64,000 nt of DNA, taken from the NCBI RefSeq assembly GCF_009727055.1, contig NC_052360.1, positions 71,446,145 to 71,510,144 on the forward strand. Direction: 5' to 3'. Numbering within the stretch: position 1 is the first letter of the stretch; every line of letters starts with the position of its first letter. The translations under genes and the position numbers were made by a program. Of the stretch, positions 32,883 to 43,880 are shown one piece after another. Origin of the DNA: Benincasa hispida. Taxonomy: Eukaryota > Streptophyta > Magnoliopsida > Cucurbitales > Cucurbitaceae. Below the pieces are notes generated by a model. It was not told where the DNA came from. It ran no database searches and saw only the letters and a list, made by a program, of their open reading frames with translations.

Positions 32883-33111
32883 GTATAATACTCAAAATAG
32901 AGCATTCGGGTAGTTAGAGCAACATGGGGAAGAAGATGAAAAACCATGTTGGAAGGGATTAGCACTTCAATTTATATCTCCCACTTATTTAAATTCAAAT
33001 TTAAGAAAATCACAACACGAAACTGAGCACGAGCCAACAACATATCACAATTAATGGGCTTGTTTACTATAAAGGTCCAAACCTACGAAAACAACATTTG
33101 TTAGTAAATTG

Positions 33112-33770
33112 TTATAAAATAATTTTGCAAAGGCCCAAACGTGCCCTTAAGGCTTCAAATGGTACAACATCCAAGGCCTTAGTAAATATATGTGCTAGTT
33201 GATCTTTAGTACGAATGTGTTCAAGAACAATTTGCTTATTTTCAACAACATCATGAGTGAAGTGATGTCTTATATCAATGTGCATGGTTGACTGTGCTGA
33301 ACAAGATTCTTTGATATATTGATAGCACAAAGTTTGTCACAATATAGAGTCATGGCTTCCAGTGGAACATCATATTCCTGCAACATCTACTTCATCCACA
33401 TCAGTTGAGTACAACTACTACCTGCAACAATGTATTGGACTTTTGCAATAGATAGAGAAACACAATTTTGTTTCTTGCTAAACCATGATATAAGATTGTT
33501 TCCAACAAAGAAACAACCATCTGACGTGCTCTTTCTGTTCTTAGAACTCCCTACCCAGTCAACATCACAATAGCCTACAAGAGAGCAACTTGTGTCAAAG
33601 GTATAATGTAAACCATAGTCACTTCGTCCATTGATATACTTGATTATTCTCTTGGCACCAAAGAGATGATTAGATTTGAGGCAAGATTTATATCGAGCAC
33701 AGACTCCAACTGTAAAAGTAATGGTTGGTCTACTAACAGTAAGATATAACAGACTACCAATGATGCTTCT
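33112..33770 (-). pseudogene. Copia RNase H, fused to LTR end
   Basis: Minus strand, from 33770: IIGSLLYLTVSRPTITFTVG, VGYCDVDWVGSSKNRKSTSD, GCFFVGNNLISWFSKKQ and, after a stop and frameshift, MHIDIRHHFTHDVVENKQI, RTKDQLAHIFTKALD. These are the ordered motifs of Ty1/copia RNase H, including YCDVDWVG, which is usually YCDADWAG. Everything upstream (gag to RT) is deleted; the LTR end CCTTCA abuts the RNase H sequence directly. Confidence 0.88.
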
Positions 33771-34972
33771 GAAGGTATCGAATTCCTCATGGAAGCATGT
33801 GAACGTCGTACAATTCGAAATTCAAATTGATAAATGGTGAAATGTAGAAAAGTTAACAAACTAAAAAAAAAGTCACAGGATAAACATATGTTAAAGCTAA
33901 GCATGTAGTCTATAGAGACTCTAGAGAAAAGAAGACTAACCCTTGATGAAAAAATCTTCTTCATGCAAATCCTCGCTAAGAACATGAGCTGAATAGTTAT
34001 TGTTGAATAGTGGGGACTTTTCCTCAAATCCAGACACCACCACTTAGCAACCTCGTTATTTATCGAAACAAAGAAAGGACGTGTGGGCTTCTTCTTTGTT
34101 GCTTTTGGCAGAGGGAATTTTTCACAAGTGAAATATCTCTATGTTCTCTGAGAGAGTTTTGAATTTTTTCAGAGAAAAAAAAAACTTACCTTGTGTTTTC
34201 AAAGAACACGGGTTTTAGAAAAGAGTGAGAGAGAAGGTAACTCGCATATTAGTTTTAATTATAAATCATATTTATAATTAACTAGATATTATAATGTATT
34301 AATATACATTAGACATTATATTAATCATATAATATAATTAATAACTTAATTTCCTATAAATAATTTGAACAATTCAAATAAATACAAAAACAATTATTTC
34401 TTATTTTTATCCTTAGTGAGCTAATAAGGAGACCTTATGGACTTACAAGTTATAAGCTCCAAAGATACGAGATTAATCAATCAAACTCTTTAATTAGATT
34501 AATCAACATTCATTAGCTATCAGTCACTCCACTAAAGACAGTAAGTTGCACTCTTCATACTGTATACTTATTTCTGTATCCATGGATGTAACCAACTAAC
34601 AGTAAGTTAACCTTTCACAAATTGCTCATAAATACAGTTGGGTCAAATTACTGTTTTTCCATTATAGTTATATCTAACTCCTTAAATACCATTGAGTCCT
34701 CTAATTAATAACTAATTTATAGTCAAACTATAAATTAACCCCTCTCGGGCCAGTGACAGAATGAGAACTCATTGTTCAAGACTCAGAATCAACTATTGAG
34801 GGAGCAATTTACCTACTTTCACTATCTATAGGAAGGAGTGAATTCCATCTTGTGTAGCTATGTTTCTAGCTCCCTACTCGGACAAATCCCCAAAATGGTA
34901 GGCATAATTGAGTCAAGGAAGCAAGCCACTCTCACTCATATAGATAAAAGGATTTCCCTTATAGACATGAGT
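33770..34972 (-). repeat. Copia 5' LTR, 5' truncated
   Basis: Minus strand runs from CATGTCTATAAGGGAAATCC to GAATTCGATACCTTCA. Corresponds to the later two thirds of the copia LTR: GGTAGGCATAATTGAGTC, GGAAGGAGTGAATTCC and the AT-rich block. Its first 600 bp or so are missing, replaced at 34973 by a plus-strand LTR. Confidence 0.75.
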
Positions 34973-35216
34973 GTTGGGTTTGATGCACTAAATCTCGTGG
35001 ATCCTGTAGTTTGTAATCATAATGTACAAACGATTTATTTGTTTACTAAAATATGAGATATCTTATTCGACATTTAGTAGCATAAACCCACCAAATCAAT
35101 AAACTAACATTCAAGGTTATCTTTTATAGCTTAAATATATATGTAGAGACATATAGGTGGATCATGTTTAAATGATAACCTAAAAGGTCTGTAGTAGATG
35201 GATAAGGCTGGATACC
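34973..35216 (+). repeat. Copia LTR 5' fragment (plus)
   Basis: Starts TGTTGGGTTTGATGCACTAA and includes GGTCTGTAGTAGATGGATAA. Ends where a different LTR begins at TGATAACGGGC. Head-to-head with the minus LTR ending at 34972. Confidence 0.8.
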
Positions 35217-35809
35217 TGATAACGGGCAGAAATGCACGTTATTACAGTGCTAAGTTATTAAACAATGCAGGTTTACGTTGATAAAATATATAAGGTTACA
35301 TCCAAAAAACATTAAGTTCATAATATTGTGGTCGCATGCATCCATTGATGACATGTAGAAATGCATGTCATCTTAGGCCTTTTATTTAGAATTATGAGGG
35401 CTGTTAAGCAGAATATATGGCAATTATGTTAGGAATTCATGAGAAAATGAGCTTGCGTCGTTCAACATGATGAATCTCGGCTAACCCATTATTATGCATT
35501 ATTATGTGTTTAATGTTCTATTTTTGTAGCTAACTCAGGAAATGGACGCAAACGCGAAAGCCGGACACCGCATAGACGACATCATGCGAAGAAACTCTCC
35601 ATCGCAAAGGCGAACGTGTTTGATCAATGCATAGGGGTTGCGGTAATCAGCCACATGCGTCCATCGCATGGGAGTTGCGCTCGTCAAGCGATTGCGGTCA
35701 TCGTGTCGAAGTTGCAGTATTAAGCAAATGTGGTCACTAAATGATTGCGGCTACACGATAACGCATAATAGAGGGATCAACGCAAGGTTGGTGGAATGAA
35801 TGCATCAAC
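35217..35809 (+). repeat. Gypsy-like LTR fragment
   Basis: Begins TGATAACGGGCAGAAATGCA, unlike the Athila LTRs in sequence but with the same style (many GCGTT and GCATGCG motifs). Contains an inverted repeat ATGACATG.AGAAATGCATGTCAT (about 35348-35372). Cut off at 35809 by a copia LTR. No partner in the window. Confidence 0.6.
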
Positions 35810-36021
35810 TATTGGATTTTATGTCCTAAAACTCGTAGTTTGTAATATCATTTTCCTCTTCATTAAAGCTATTATTGAAAATCTTTAGTAAATTTAAATT
35901 ATATATTCATGAATCCAATAAACTAAGGATCCGAGGCTATTAAGTTTAAGTTTGAACTTTATGTAGTGACATAAATGTGGATCAAATTCAAATATATAGT
36001 CAAAATGGTCTATAGTATATG
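35810..36021 (+). repeat. Copia LTR, first piece (plus)
   Basis: Starts TATTGGATTTTATGTCCTAA (TG start mutated to TA) and runs to GGTCTATAGTATATG. Continues at 38346-38802 beyond the solo LTR. Confidence 0.8.
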
Positions 36022-36349
36022 TGTAACATCCCACACCTTTTTATTTATTTATTATTAATATAAAACTTTTCCCTTTTCACTAATTGTCCTTAGTTGAAGG
36101 GCATGTTTGGAATTCTGAATTTAAAGTATAAATGCGAGGATTTAAGTGTTGTCATGGAAATTATTCAAAAATTATTCAATTTTCAAATTCAATTTGAAAA
36201 GTTATGGCAGGAATTAATTATTTTTGGAAAAAGGAAAGGGATTAAATAGTATAAAGTGGGTTAAGGAAAGGATTTAATGAGAGATATATTATTTTCCTTT
36301 TTATTATTTTTATTATTATTATTAGTTTTTTTTTAAATAAAAAGGGCAC

Positions 36350-36740
36350 CCCCATCTCCCTCACAGTCGTCTCGCCCGAACGCCGCCCCTCACAGCCGCG
36401 TCGCCCGAACGCCGCCCAGATCGGACGTTGGACGTCCGCCGCCAGCCACGAATCCCAGCCGCTCGCTTCTCTTTCTCTCTCGGAAACCCTCGCCCTTCGC
36501 TCCCGTCTCGCTAACCGGTCAAGCCGTGCCACCTCCGATCGACGTCTCAGACCTAGCCGTGCGCATGTCGCTTCTTCTCGTGCACCGTTACGTCTCCCCA
36601 AATTCGTCCGTGTCGGATCTAGGGATTTGACCGCACTACTTCCTTCGCCCTTCGCTCACGATGATTCTCGCATACCGGCCAAGTCATGTCGCCTCCGATC
36701 GACGTCTCAGATCTAGCTCCCCCGCGTCCGCCATCCTAGT
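36350..36740. repeat. G+C-rich island with duplicated blocks
   Basis: CGTCGCCCGAACGCCGCCC occurs twice in tandem (about 36369 and 36400, 31-bp spacing). CTCCGATCGACGTCTCAGA occurs at about 36532 and 36692. CpG dense, in strong contrast to the AT-rich surroundings. Could be the LTR promoter region. Confidence 0.7.
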
Positions 36741-37544
36741 CACTTCGCTACTGACTGTCATCGTCCTGCCACGTCGAGTCAGTCTTGGTCTTCGTCAGAT
36801 CTATTGGGGTATGGTTGTTTCGGTTCGTTTCGTTCTCTTGGCCATTAATATTGTGTTTCAGTGTTATGACTCGTCTTTATTGAATTTTGTGTCAAGCTTA
36901 AGTCGTCAGGGAGTTTGGAAGTCAAAGGAGGCACCGTCGTGGAAGGTGGAAGTGTTTTTCTTTCTTTGAATAAGTTCTTGATAGTTTGGACTTGGACCTG
37001 AAGTCTTACAATTATGGCTTCAACTGAAATTTGAGAGTTGTTTTGTTGTTAGGACTGCTACTTTGGATTGTCATCATAGTTTGGTGATCTAAAATTTTTA
37101 TCTGTGGAGTATCAACTCGAGATGAGTAATCTTATCACTAGAATTGCCCACGGGCTAGGCTCTAGTTGTATGCTAGCATGATAAGTGTATGTTATGGTAA
37201 ATGTTAGCAGGTTGATTGACAGTATGACTTGAATCAAAGTATGTTATGGCACAAATTCTGATTTATTTACATACACACCTAAGTGCTTGATCGTTAGTAT
37301 GTGATAATATGTGTTTTCATATGTCGATGCCTGATCTGCTGGTGTTGAGGCATACTTGTATGTTGTGGATTTATGATATAAGTTATACATGGATGATGTA
37401 TAATATGTTGTTAAGAATTATAGGTATGTGATGCAACCATGGTATTAAGGATTTTTATGTATGCTTTAGAACCGTACAATGTTGAATCTTAGCACGTTAG
37501 GACTGTGTGAATATCCTCATTGATTAGTTAGATGCTCACCAATT

Positions 37545-37795
37545 TGTGTTTCCTTCGAGATTCACCAGTTTGTGTTACCTTCGGGATTCACCAGTTTTGT
37601 GTTTCCTTCGGGATTCACCAGTTCTGTGTTTCCTTCAGGATTCACCAGTTGTGTGTTTCCTTCGGGATTCACCAGTTGTGTGTTTCCTTCGGGATTCACC
37701 AGTTTTGTGTTTCGTTTGGGATTCACCAGTTTGTGTTTCCTACGGAATTCACCAGTTTTGTGTTTCCTTCGGGATTCACCAGTTTTGTGGGCATA
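37545..37795. repeat. Minisatellite, 25-26-bp unit, about 10 copies
   Basis: Consensus TTCGGGATTCACCAGTTTTG followed by TGTTTCC. Unit length varies by a base, so all three plus frames stay open and give repeated CFLRDSPV or FPSGFTSFV peptides. These are by-products, not genes. Confidence 0.92.
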
Positions 37796-38345
37796 CTTAA
37801 CTAAGGATGGGGTTACATGTATTTATTATATGTTACATGGGCTCAGTCTCTTATATGTTACATGTATTTATTTGCCATATGTGGGTATCTAAAGGACATA
37901 GATGCCTAGCCTGACCCTAGTGATGGGGTTACTTACTGAGTATTTTATACTCATTCTTTCTTATGTTGATGTTTCAAGTATCAGGTAAGGGTAAAGATGC
38001 ATCGGTGATGGCGCAGCGGAATTCATGATCGAGCCACTGGGACTAGTTTTTTTTTCGCTTCCGCATCATGAGATTTAGAGTTCTTTTCATGTTTCCCTTA
38101 ATGTTTAGTTTTGATGTTTGAAACTTATTATAAGAATTGTTTTTCATATGTACTTATTAACCTTATGATTTATGGGTACCCTATTATTGTTTTTAACAAT
38201 TGCATTTAATAAAAGTCTTTTGAACTTCTCTTGTTTTTAATTAGAATTTATTTCAAATGACTGAGCATCGTTTTAAATTCTTTGCATGCATTTATTTTAG
38301 TAACGGCCTTACCTAGGTCCTAGGGGGTCGGGTCGTTACAATGTG

Positions 38346-38802
38346 AATAAGGTTGGGCGCCTTATTTTGGGGACAATATGGATGCGGCCGATTTTATAGT
38401 TAGTACAAACGATGTGATCCTAAACCGTTCATGTGGAGACATGAAAATGGGGGCATCCTATGTAAAGAGTTTACATAAGACTGAACCGTGAAATAGTCAC
38501 TTTTTACGTTCTAAATTTCGTTTAATGTATAAAACTGACTATTTCGTTAATTGATGACCTAGGTAACTTAATCTTAATCCTGAGCTAACTATGAACTCCT
38601 GTTCACTCGGAATTATCCTTGGATCTGCATAAGTGAGGGCAACTCATTATCACTGGCCCAATAAGCCTCCCATTTTAAGGGTAAGATCAGGTGGATAACT
38701 GGGAACATAGGATGCAAGACGGAATTCACTCCTACCCATTATAGGGATAGTAGATAGGTTGTTCTCTTTAGTACTGAATCCAGGTCTTGAACAAGGGGCC
38801 CC
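38346..38802 (+). repeat. Copia LTR, second piece (plus)
   Basis: Continues 35810-36021: GATCCTAAACCGTTCATGTG, TTAATCTTAATCCTGAGC and GGAATTCACTCCTACCCATT. Ends AGGGGCCCC at the Athila LTR start. The rest of this LTR is not in the window, so the Athila array that splits it extends past 64000 or has lost that flank. Confidence 0.75.
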
Positions 38803-39166
38803 TGATAACTTGTAGAAATACAAGTTATTTATACTATTTTATTTAGATATTACGGTAAAAAGAAAGAAAACTTGCATCGATAGTATAGAAATTGGCTAAG
38901 AAATGCAAGAATTATAAAATGTTGTCAATACACCCATTAACACCATTGCAATGGTAGAATAGATGTTTCAATTTCTGTTTTGTAGGAAATCAGTCACCAC
39001 ATGCGTTAATGGCTCAAAGATAAAAGAAACAACGCATCTACGTCGCATTACGCCCATCATTCAAAAATGAAGAGATGATCAATGCAATGACAGCGCATGC
39101 GACTATCGATCAAGAGCTTAGCAATCAACACAATTTCAACCGCATGTGGTAATAAAAAATAACACC

Positions 39167-39175
39167 TATAAATAG
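39167..39175 (+). promoter_or_regulatory. LTR TATA box
   Basis: TATAAATAG. The same box stands in the other Athila LTRs: 57240-57248 (plus) and the minus strand near 41905. Marks the likely LTR promoter. Confidence 0.6.
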
Positions 39176-39822
39176 CTTCTGCAAATTCACTGAAAGATAT
39201 ACTTGAAGACATAGAGACGTGTACATAATGATCTGAGAGGGAGACTGATCTGAGCGACTTCAAAAGTAGATCCGGGATAATAAAGAGACAAGACCAAGAG
39301 GTGAGTCTCCGAGCAAGGAATCCTTCCAATCCCTACCGCTGAAGCTCTATACGATGGTCATTTCTACTAGAAGAGCAAGCCTGAGAGGGAAGCTCTACTC
39401 TCCATTTCTTCCACATGCCGGCAAGCAAAACCTCCATCCAGGATCTGTTTCAAGACGTTGACACTTTTCTGTACTTGTTTCTAATCTCTTTTTCATCATC
39501 TGTATTCATCTTCTTAATTTTTCATTCACGCCATGTATCAAACGCTTAATCTGAGTATTAAATGTTATGATCATTTCCTTTGTCATCTCTTTGTCTATTT
39601 CTGTTCATCCATAATCCATTTTCTCCATAATGTTTTCCTAATTTCTTGGGTAAATAGCAAGAATTAAGCAAGTAAATTAATTTGTGTTAAGGAAATAATT
39701 ATGTTTAGTCAAAGCATGCTCGATGGCATCTTCACCTGTGAGAGCAGAAGTGAAGATGTTATTCCGCCTATAGAGAGAAGGTTGGAAGAATGCGTTAACT
39801 AAAGCGAGAAGTATTTCCATAT

Positions 39823-40002
39823 ATGAAAGCAACCTTGCGTTCATCACGTTCATCCCTATTTCACCATAGAGATATGGGAATGTGGCCGATCACCGAGAGG
39901 TGTACGCCAATGGAAAGCGGAACCTTAGTTGCATCTTTAACGCAATTAACAAACTTGCGATGTTTTTACTATTTATTCCTTATATTTCTTATTCATCCAT
40001 AA
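39823..40002 (+). CDS. Conserved small ORF inside Athila LTR (59 aa)
   Basis: MKATLRSSRSSLFHHRDMG, then ITERCTPMESGTLV, ending in a hydrophobic FYYLFLIFLIHP. Homologue of the 83-codon ORF at 18836-18585, but its C-terminal half differs and it stops earlier. Open although this LTR is clearly diverged from the others. Unknown function. Confidence 0.3.
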   Translation: MKATLRSSRSSLFHHRDMGMWPITERCTPMESGTLVASLTQLTNLRCFYYLFLIFLIHP

Positions 40003-40525
40003 AGACTTGTCATCACATACCATGATCCTTTGTATAACTTCACAGTCAGTCTCGAACTCAGTATCATGTATCATATATCTTGTGTATCATATTAGTTTAG
40101 GATTTTATTTTCAACGCAATTTATTTTATCAACGCAATTTTATTTTCATCGCACTTTAGATTCCTGTATAAACCTAATTCTTTATTAATTGTAAAAACCG
40201 GTCGCATGTATCACAAAAGTAACGCATTAAAGAAAACAATCCATGTGTTTGACCTCGAATTATTCTGAGAAACTTGCGTTAAAATTATACTTGGTTTCAA
40301 CACAAAGAAACTTGTGACATGCATTACTCTATCGCATACTACAAGCCTATCATTAACACATATATTTAGACGTAGTGTGCATAAGCGATAACATAGCATA
40401 ACATTCCATCTACATTCCATTTCTATGTCATTAAGTTTATGGCAACATGAGCTTGCATGATTCATTCATTCACATTCATATTTGTTCACATGCTGTAAGA
40501 CATAAAATTCCTCATGTCAAGTTTA

Positions 40526-40543
40526 TGGCGCCGTTGACGGGGA
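40526..40543 (+). promoter_or_regulatory. Primer-binding site, tRNA-Asp
   Basis: TGGCGCCGTTGACGGGGA, complementary to the tRNA-Asp 3' end with one mismatch. Six bases after the LTR end. It lies in the 34-bp spacer of the LTR palindrome. Confidence 0.85.
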
Positions 40544-40550
40544 TTGGTGG

Positions 40551-42456
40551 CACGAGGAATTTTTATGTCTTACAGCATATGAACAAATATGAATGTTAGT
40601 GAATGAATCATGCAAGCTCGTGTTGCCATAAACTTGATGACATAGAAATGGGATGTAGATGGAATGTTATGTTGTGTTATCGCTTATGCACACTACTTCT
40701 AATATGCGTTGTTAATGATAGGCTTGTAATATGCGATAGAGTAATGCGTGTCACAAGTTTCCTTGCACTAAAACCAAGTATAATTCCAACGCAAGTTTCT
40801 CACAATAATCCAAGGTCGAACACAGAGATTGTTTCTGTTAATGCGCTACTTTTGTGATACATGCGACCGGTTTTTACAATTAATAAAAAATTGGCTTTAT
40901 ACAGGAATCTAAAGTGCGATGAAAATAAAATTGCATTGATAAAATAAAGTTGCATTGAAACTATAATCCTAAACTAATATGATACAAGATACAAGATACA
41001 TGATACATAATACTGAGTTCGAGACTGACTGTGAAGTTATACAAAGGACCGTGGTATGCGATGGCAAGTCTTTATGGATGAATCAGAAAGAGAAAGAGTA
41101 AATAGTGAAAACAGCGCAAGTTTGTCAATTGCTTTAAAGATGCAACTAAGGTTCCGCTTTCCCTTGGCATACATCTTTCGGTGATCGGCTGCATTTCCAT
41201 ATCTCTATGGTGAAATAGGAATGAACGTGATGAACGCAAGGTTGTTTCCATCTCTGGAAATACTTCTCGCTTTAGTTAACGCATTCTTCCAACATTCTCT
41301 CGATAGGTGGAATAACATCTTCACTTCTGCTCTCACAGGTAAAGATGCCATCGAGCATGCTTTGACAAAACATAATTATTTCCTTAGCACAAATTAATTT
41401 ACTTGCTTAATTCTTGCTCTTTCCCCAAGGAATTAGGAAAACATCATGGAGAAAATGGATTATGGATGAACGGAAATAGACAGAGAGATGACAATGGTAA
41501 TGATCATAACATTTAATACTAAGATTAGGCGTTCAATACATGGTGTGAATGAGAGATTAAGAAGTGAATACAGATGATGAAAAAGAGATTAGAAACAAAT
41601 ATAGAAAAGTGTCAACGTCTTGACACAGATCCTGGATGGAGGTTTTGCTTGCCGGCGTGTGGTAAAAATGGAGAGGAGAGCTTCCCGCTCCGGCTTTCTC
41701 TTCTAGTAGAATTGACCTTCGTATAGAGCTTCAACGACGGGGATTGGAAGGATTCTTTGCACGGAGACTCACTCTTGGCCTTGTCTCTTGATTATCCCAG
41801 ATCTACTCTGGAAATCGCTTCAGACCAGTCTCTCTCTTAGATCAGTATATACACATCTCTATGTATACAAGTATATCTTTTAGTGAACTTGCAAAAGCTA
41901 TTTATAGGTGAAGCTTGACTCTTTGACTTCGTGGTCCCCACTTTATGGTTATGGTAGTTCATGAAATGGCAGAGTGAATATTCCTTCTGTTACGCAATCT
42001 ACCCGTCAGATATGCACAACGAAAAGCTGTACATTTGTCCAAATCCTCTACAAATGCATTGCTCTTTACATCTTCGATCGATCACCGCATGCGATGTTAT
42101 TTTTTATTATCGCATGCGGTTGAATTTGCGTTGATTGCTAAGCTCTTGATCAATTGTCACATGCGCCATCATTGCGTTGATCATCTCGTCATTCCTGAAT
42201 GATGGGCGCAATGCGATGTAGATGCATTGTTTCTTTTATCTTTGAGCCATTAACGCATGCGGTGACTGATTTCCTGCAAAACAGAAACTGAAAAATCTAT
42301 TCTACCATTGCGATGGTGTTAGTGGGTGTATTGACAACAATTTATAATTCTCACATTTCTTAGCCAATTTCTATACTATCAACGTAACTTTTCTTTCTTT
42401 TAGCTGCAATATCTAAATAAAACATTATAAATAACTGGTATTTCTACAAGTTATCA
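40551..42456 (-). repeat. Athila LTR, inverted
   Basis: Minus strand TGATAACTTGTAGAAATACC to AAAATTCCTCGTG. Mirrors 38803-40516 with scattered differences. Contains the roughly 185 bp missing from that copy. Includes a homologue of the small ORF at 41251-41072 (59 codons, METTLRSSRSFLFHHRD, open). Confidence 0.9.
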
Positions 42457-42470
42457 CACCCCCAAATTTA
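42457..42470 (-). promoter_or_regulatory. Athila polypurine tract
   Basis: Minus strand TAAATTTGGGGGTG next to the LTR start. It shows that the LTR at 40551-42456 is a 3' LTR whose internal region extends to higher coordinates. Confidence 0.85.
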
Positions 42471-43615
42471 GATATATGCTTGTCCTCAAGCATATCTTCA
42501 CTAAAGCAATATTGTTCAGTTCATATCCTAAATATTTGCGTCAATTGATTGCTCTGAATGCTCCACCTAGGCAACATTACTTAACAACGCAATTTCTTTC
42601 TATCCTTGATAATTCATAAACATGCCCTACTTTATTCTTCTATACAACAAATCTCTACTAAAAAATTCCTTTCTAGTTTTAAAAAGAATGTTTACCTCTT
42701 CATGCAAAAAAAACTTGATGTGTCTTGAATGTGGTGGTCAGGTTGCATTATTTTATTAGAGACTATTGATCATGGTCACACCCTTCATTTTGGCTTGTTC
42801 CCACGGGTGTCATGCGAACATCCAACTACGGTTGTGTGCCAATCTCAACTTCAACTCTTGATTTTCAGCTAAGTTTAACTTTTGCTGGTCAGAGGAGTTG
42901 TCTCTCATATTCTTTTATTTTTTTCTCTCAATTTCTTTTTCTTTTCATATTGCTTCGTTCTTGGAAACGCATCTTTGTTTTGGCATGCTCCCATGGTCAT
43001 GTGAACATCCAACTACGAGCAGGTTCCTTTCACAACTAACTCTTATCAGGTTCGAATTGTTTTGGAATTTTCCTTGCGCTGACATTGGAGTTTGTATGAA
43101 TTTTTTTTTTTTATCATGAACACATTTTTCTAAATGACCGCATTCACATGGTCGCATCTGCTCAGACCTTCCCCACCCCCAAATTTAGAGATGCGCAAGG
43201 TTCTCATTGCATTGTTTTGGACATAATAGATAAACACTTAGTCAAAATTTTGAAAAGAAAGTTTGAGTAGAATTTTGAAGGATAAAAGGTAGCGCAGTGC
43301 TATTGCTATGAATTATCTAAGTGTTAATCAGAAAAATACAAAGTATGGGAAATGTTTCTAAGGTAATGCATATAATTCATCATGGCAACGCCAATGAATA
43401 ACGCAAGATAAAAGATAAAGAACATCGCAATAATTGACAAAGGATGATAAAGAAGAGGCTAACGGTTGTATTAAAAATTAACCAAGCATACAAAGAATTA
43501 CAAATAACGCAATACAAAATTTGAGCATGTACAAAGAATCAAGTATTTAGCTTCTATACATTGAAAAATAATGAATGGAATTAAAAATAAAAGAATGACC
43601 ACAATAAAAAAAAAA
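42471..43615 (-). repeat. Athila 3' noncoding internal region
   Basis: Collinear with 20027-21110 and, inverted, with 55640-56675. Second polypurine tract on the minus strand of 43167-43186. Two copies of a block with GAACATCCAACTACG (about 42816 and 43003), about 190 bp apart, as in the other units. Confidence 0.8.
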
Positions 43616-43880
43616 TTGTAAAGTTATTGAAGAGGAGGAGGTTCAGGTGGTGGATTTTGATGAGGTACGCAAGGAGCTTCTTGGAAATGCAGATGTTGCT
43701 GAAGATGTAGAGGCACCATGGGACCATGAAGATACGCTGACAAAAAGTTGAAATATTCATGGTTGTGCTCCGCTACTTGCCTTTGGTTCAGGTGTATTAT
43801 ATAGATGTTGCGTTGAATATTGATTACACATGCCTTGTCATAGCAACACTGCATTGCAATTCTGCTTGTCGCTCGTAGAC
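43616..43880 (-). pseudogene. Athila envelope-like ORF, C-terminal piece
   Basis: Minus strand 43854-43624 reads INIQRNIYIIHLNQRQVAEH, NFLSAYLHGPMVPLHLQQHL, ending PPPEPPPLQ. Continues the ORF at 46805-45764 after removal of the LTR at 43881-45645. Homologue at 21379-21111. Position after pol; role unknown. Confidence 0.55.

Larger units (their letters stand above)
36022..38340 (-). mobile_element. Solo gypsy-type LTR, 2.3 kb
   Basis: Plus strand TGTAACATCCCACACC to GGGTCGGGTCGTTACA. The minus strand reads TGTAACGACCCGACCCCCTA, the usual start of such LTRs, so it is placed on the minus strand; the orientation is tentative because no internal region remains. Flanks ATATG (36017-36021) and ATGTG (38341-38345) differ by one base. 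It holds a G+C-rich segment (36350-36740) with duplicated blocks and a 25-26-bp minisatellite (37545-37795). No coding region recognised. Confidence 0.8.
38803..40519 (+). repeat. Athila LTR (5' LTR of the array)
   Basis: TGATAACTTGTAGAAATACA to CCTCATGTCA, 1717 bp. Compared with the other LTRs it lacks about 185 bp just upstream of the TATA box; the deletion joins AACACC to TATAAATAGC at a shared CACC. Contains the hairpin (39727-39758) and the small ORF (39823-40002). Followed by an almost perfect tRNA-Asp primer site. Confidence 0.9.

Noticed and set aside
36661..36969. 102-codon ORF in the G+C-rich part of the solo LTR as a host gene
   Set aside because: No recognisable domain, no neighbouring exon signals, and inside TG...CA LTR ends.
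37532..37892. Three overlapping ORFs with repeated CFLRDSPV or FPSGFTS peptides
   Set aside because: They are the three frames of one minisatellite.
34973..38802. One intact copia element between the two plus-strand LTR starts (34973 and 35810)
   Set aside because: Only a 593-bp gypsy LTR fragment lies between them; there is no internal copia region or primer site.
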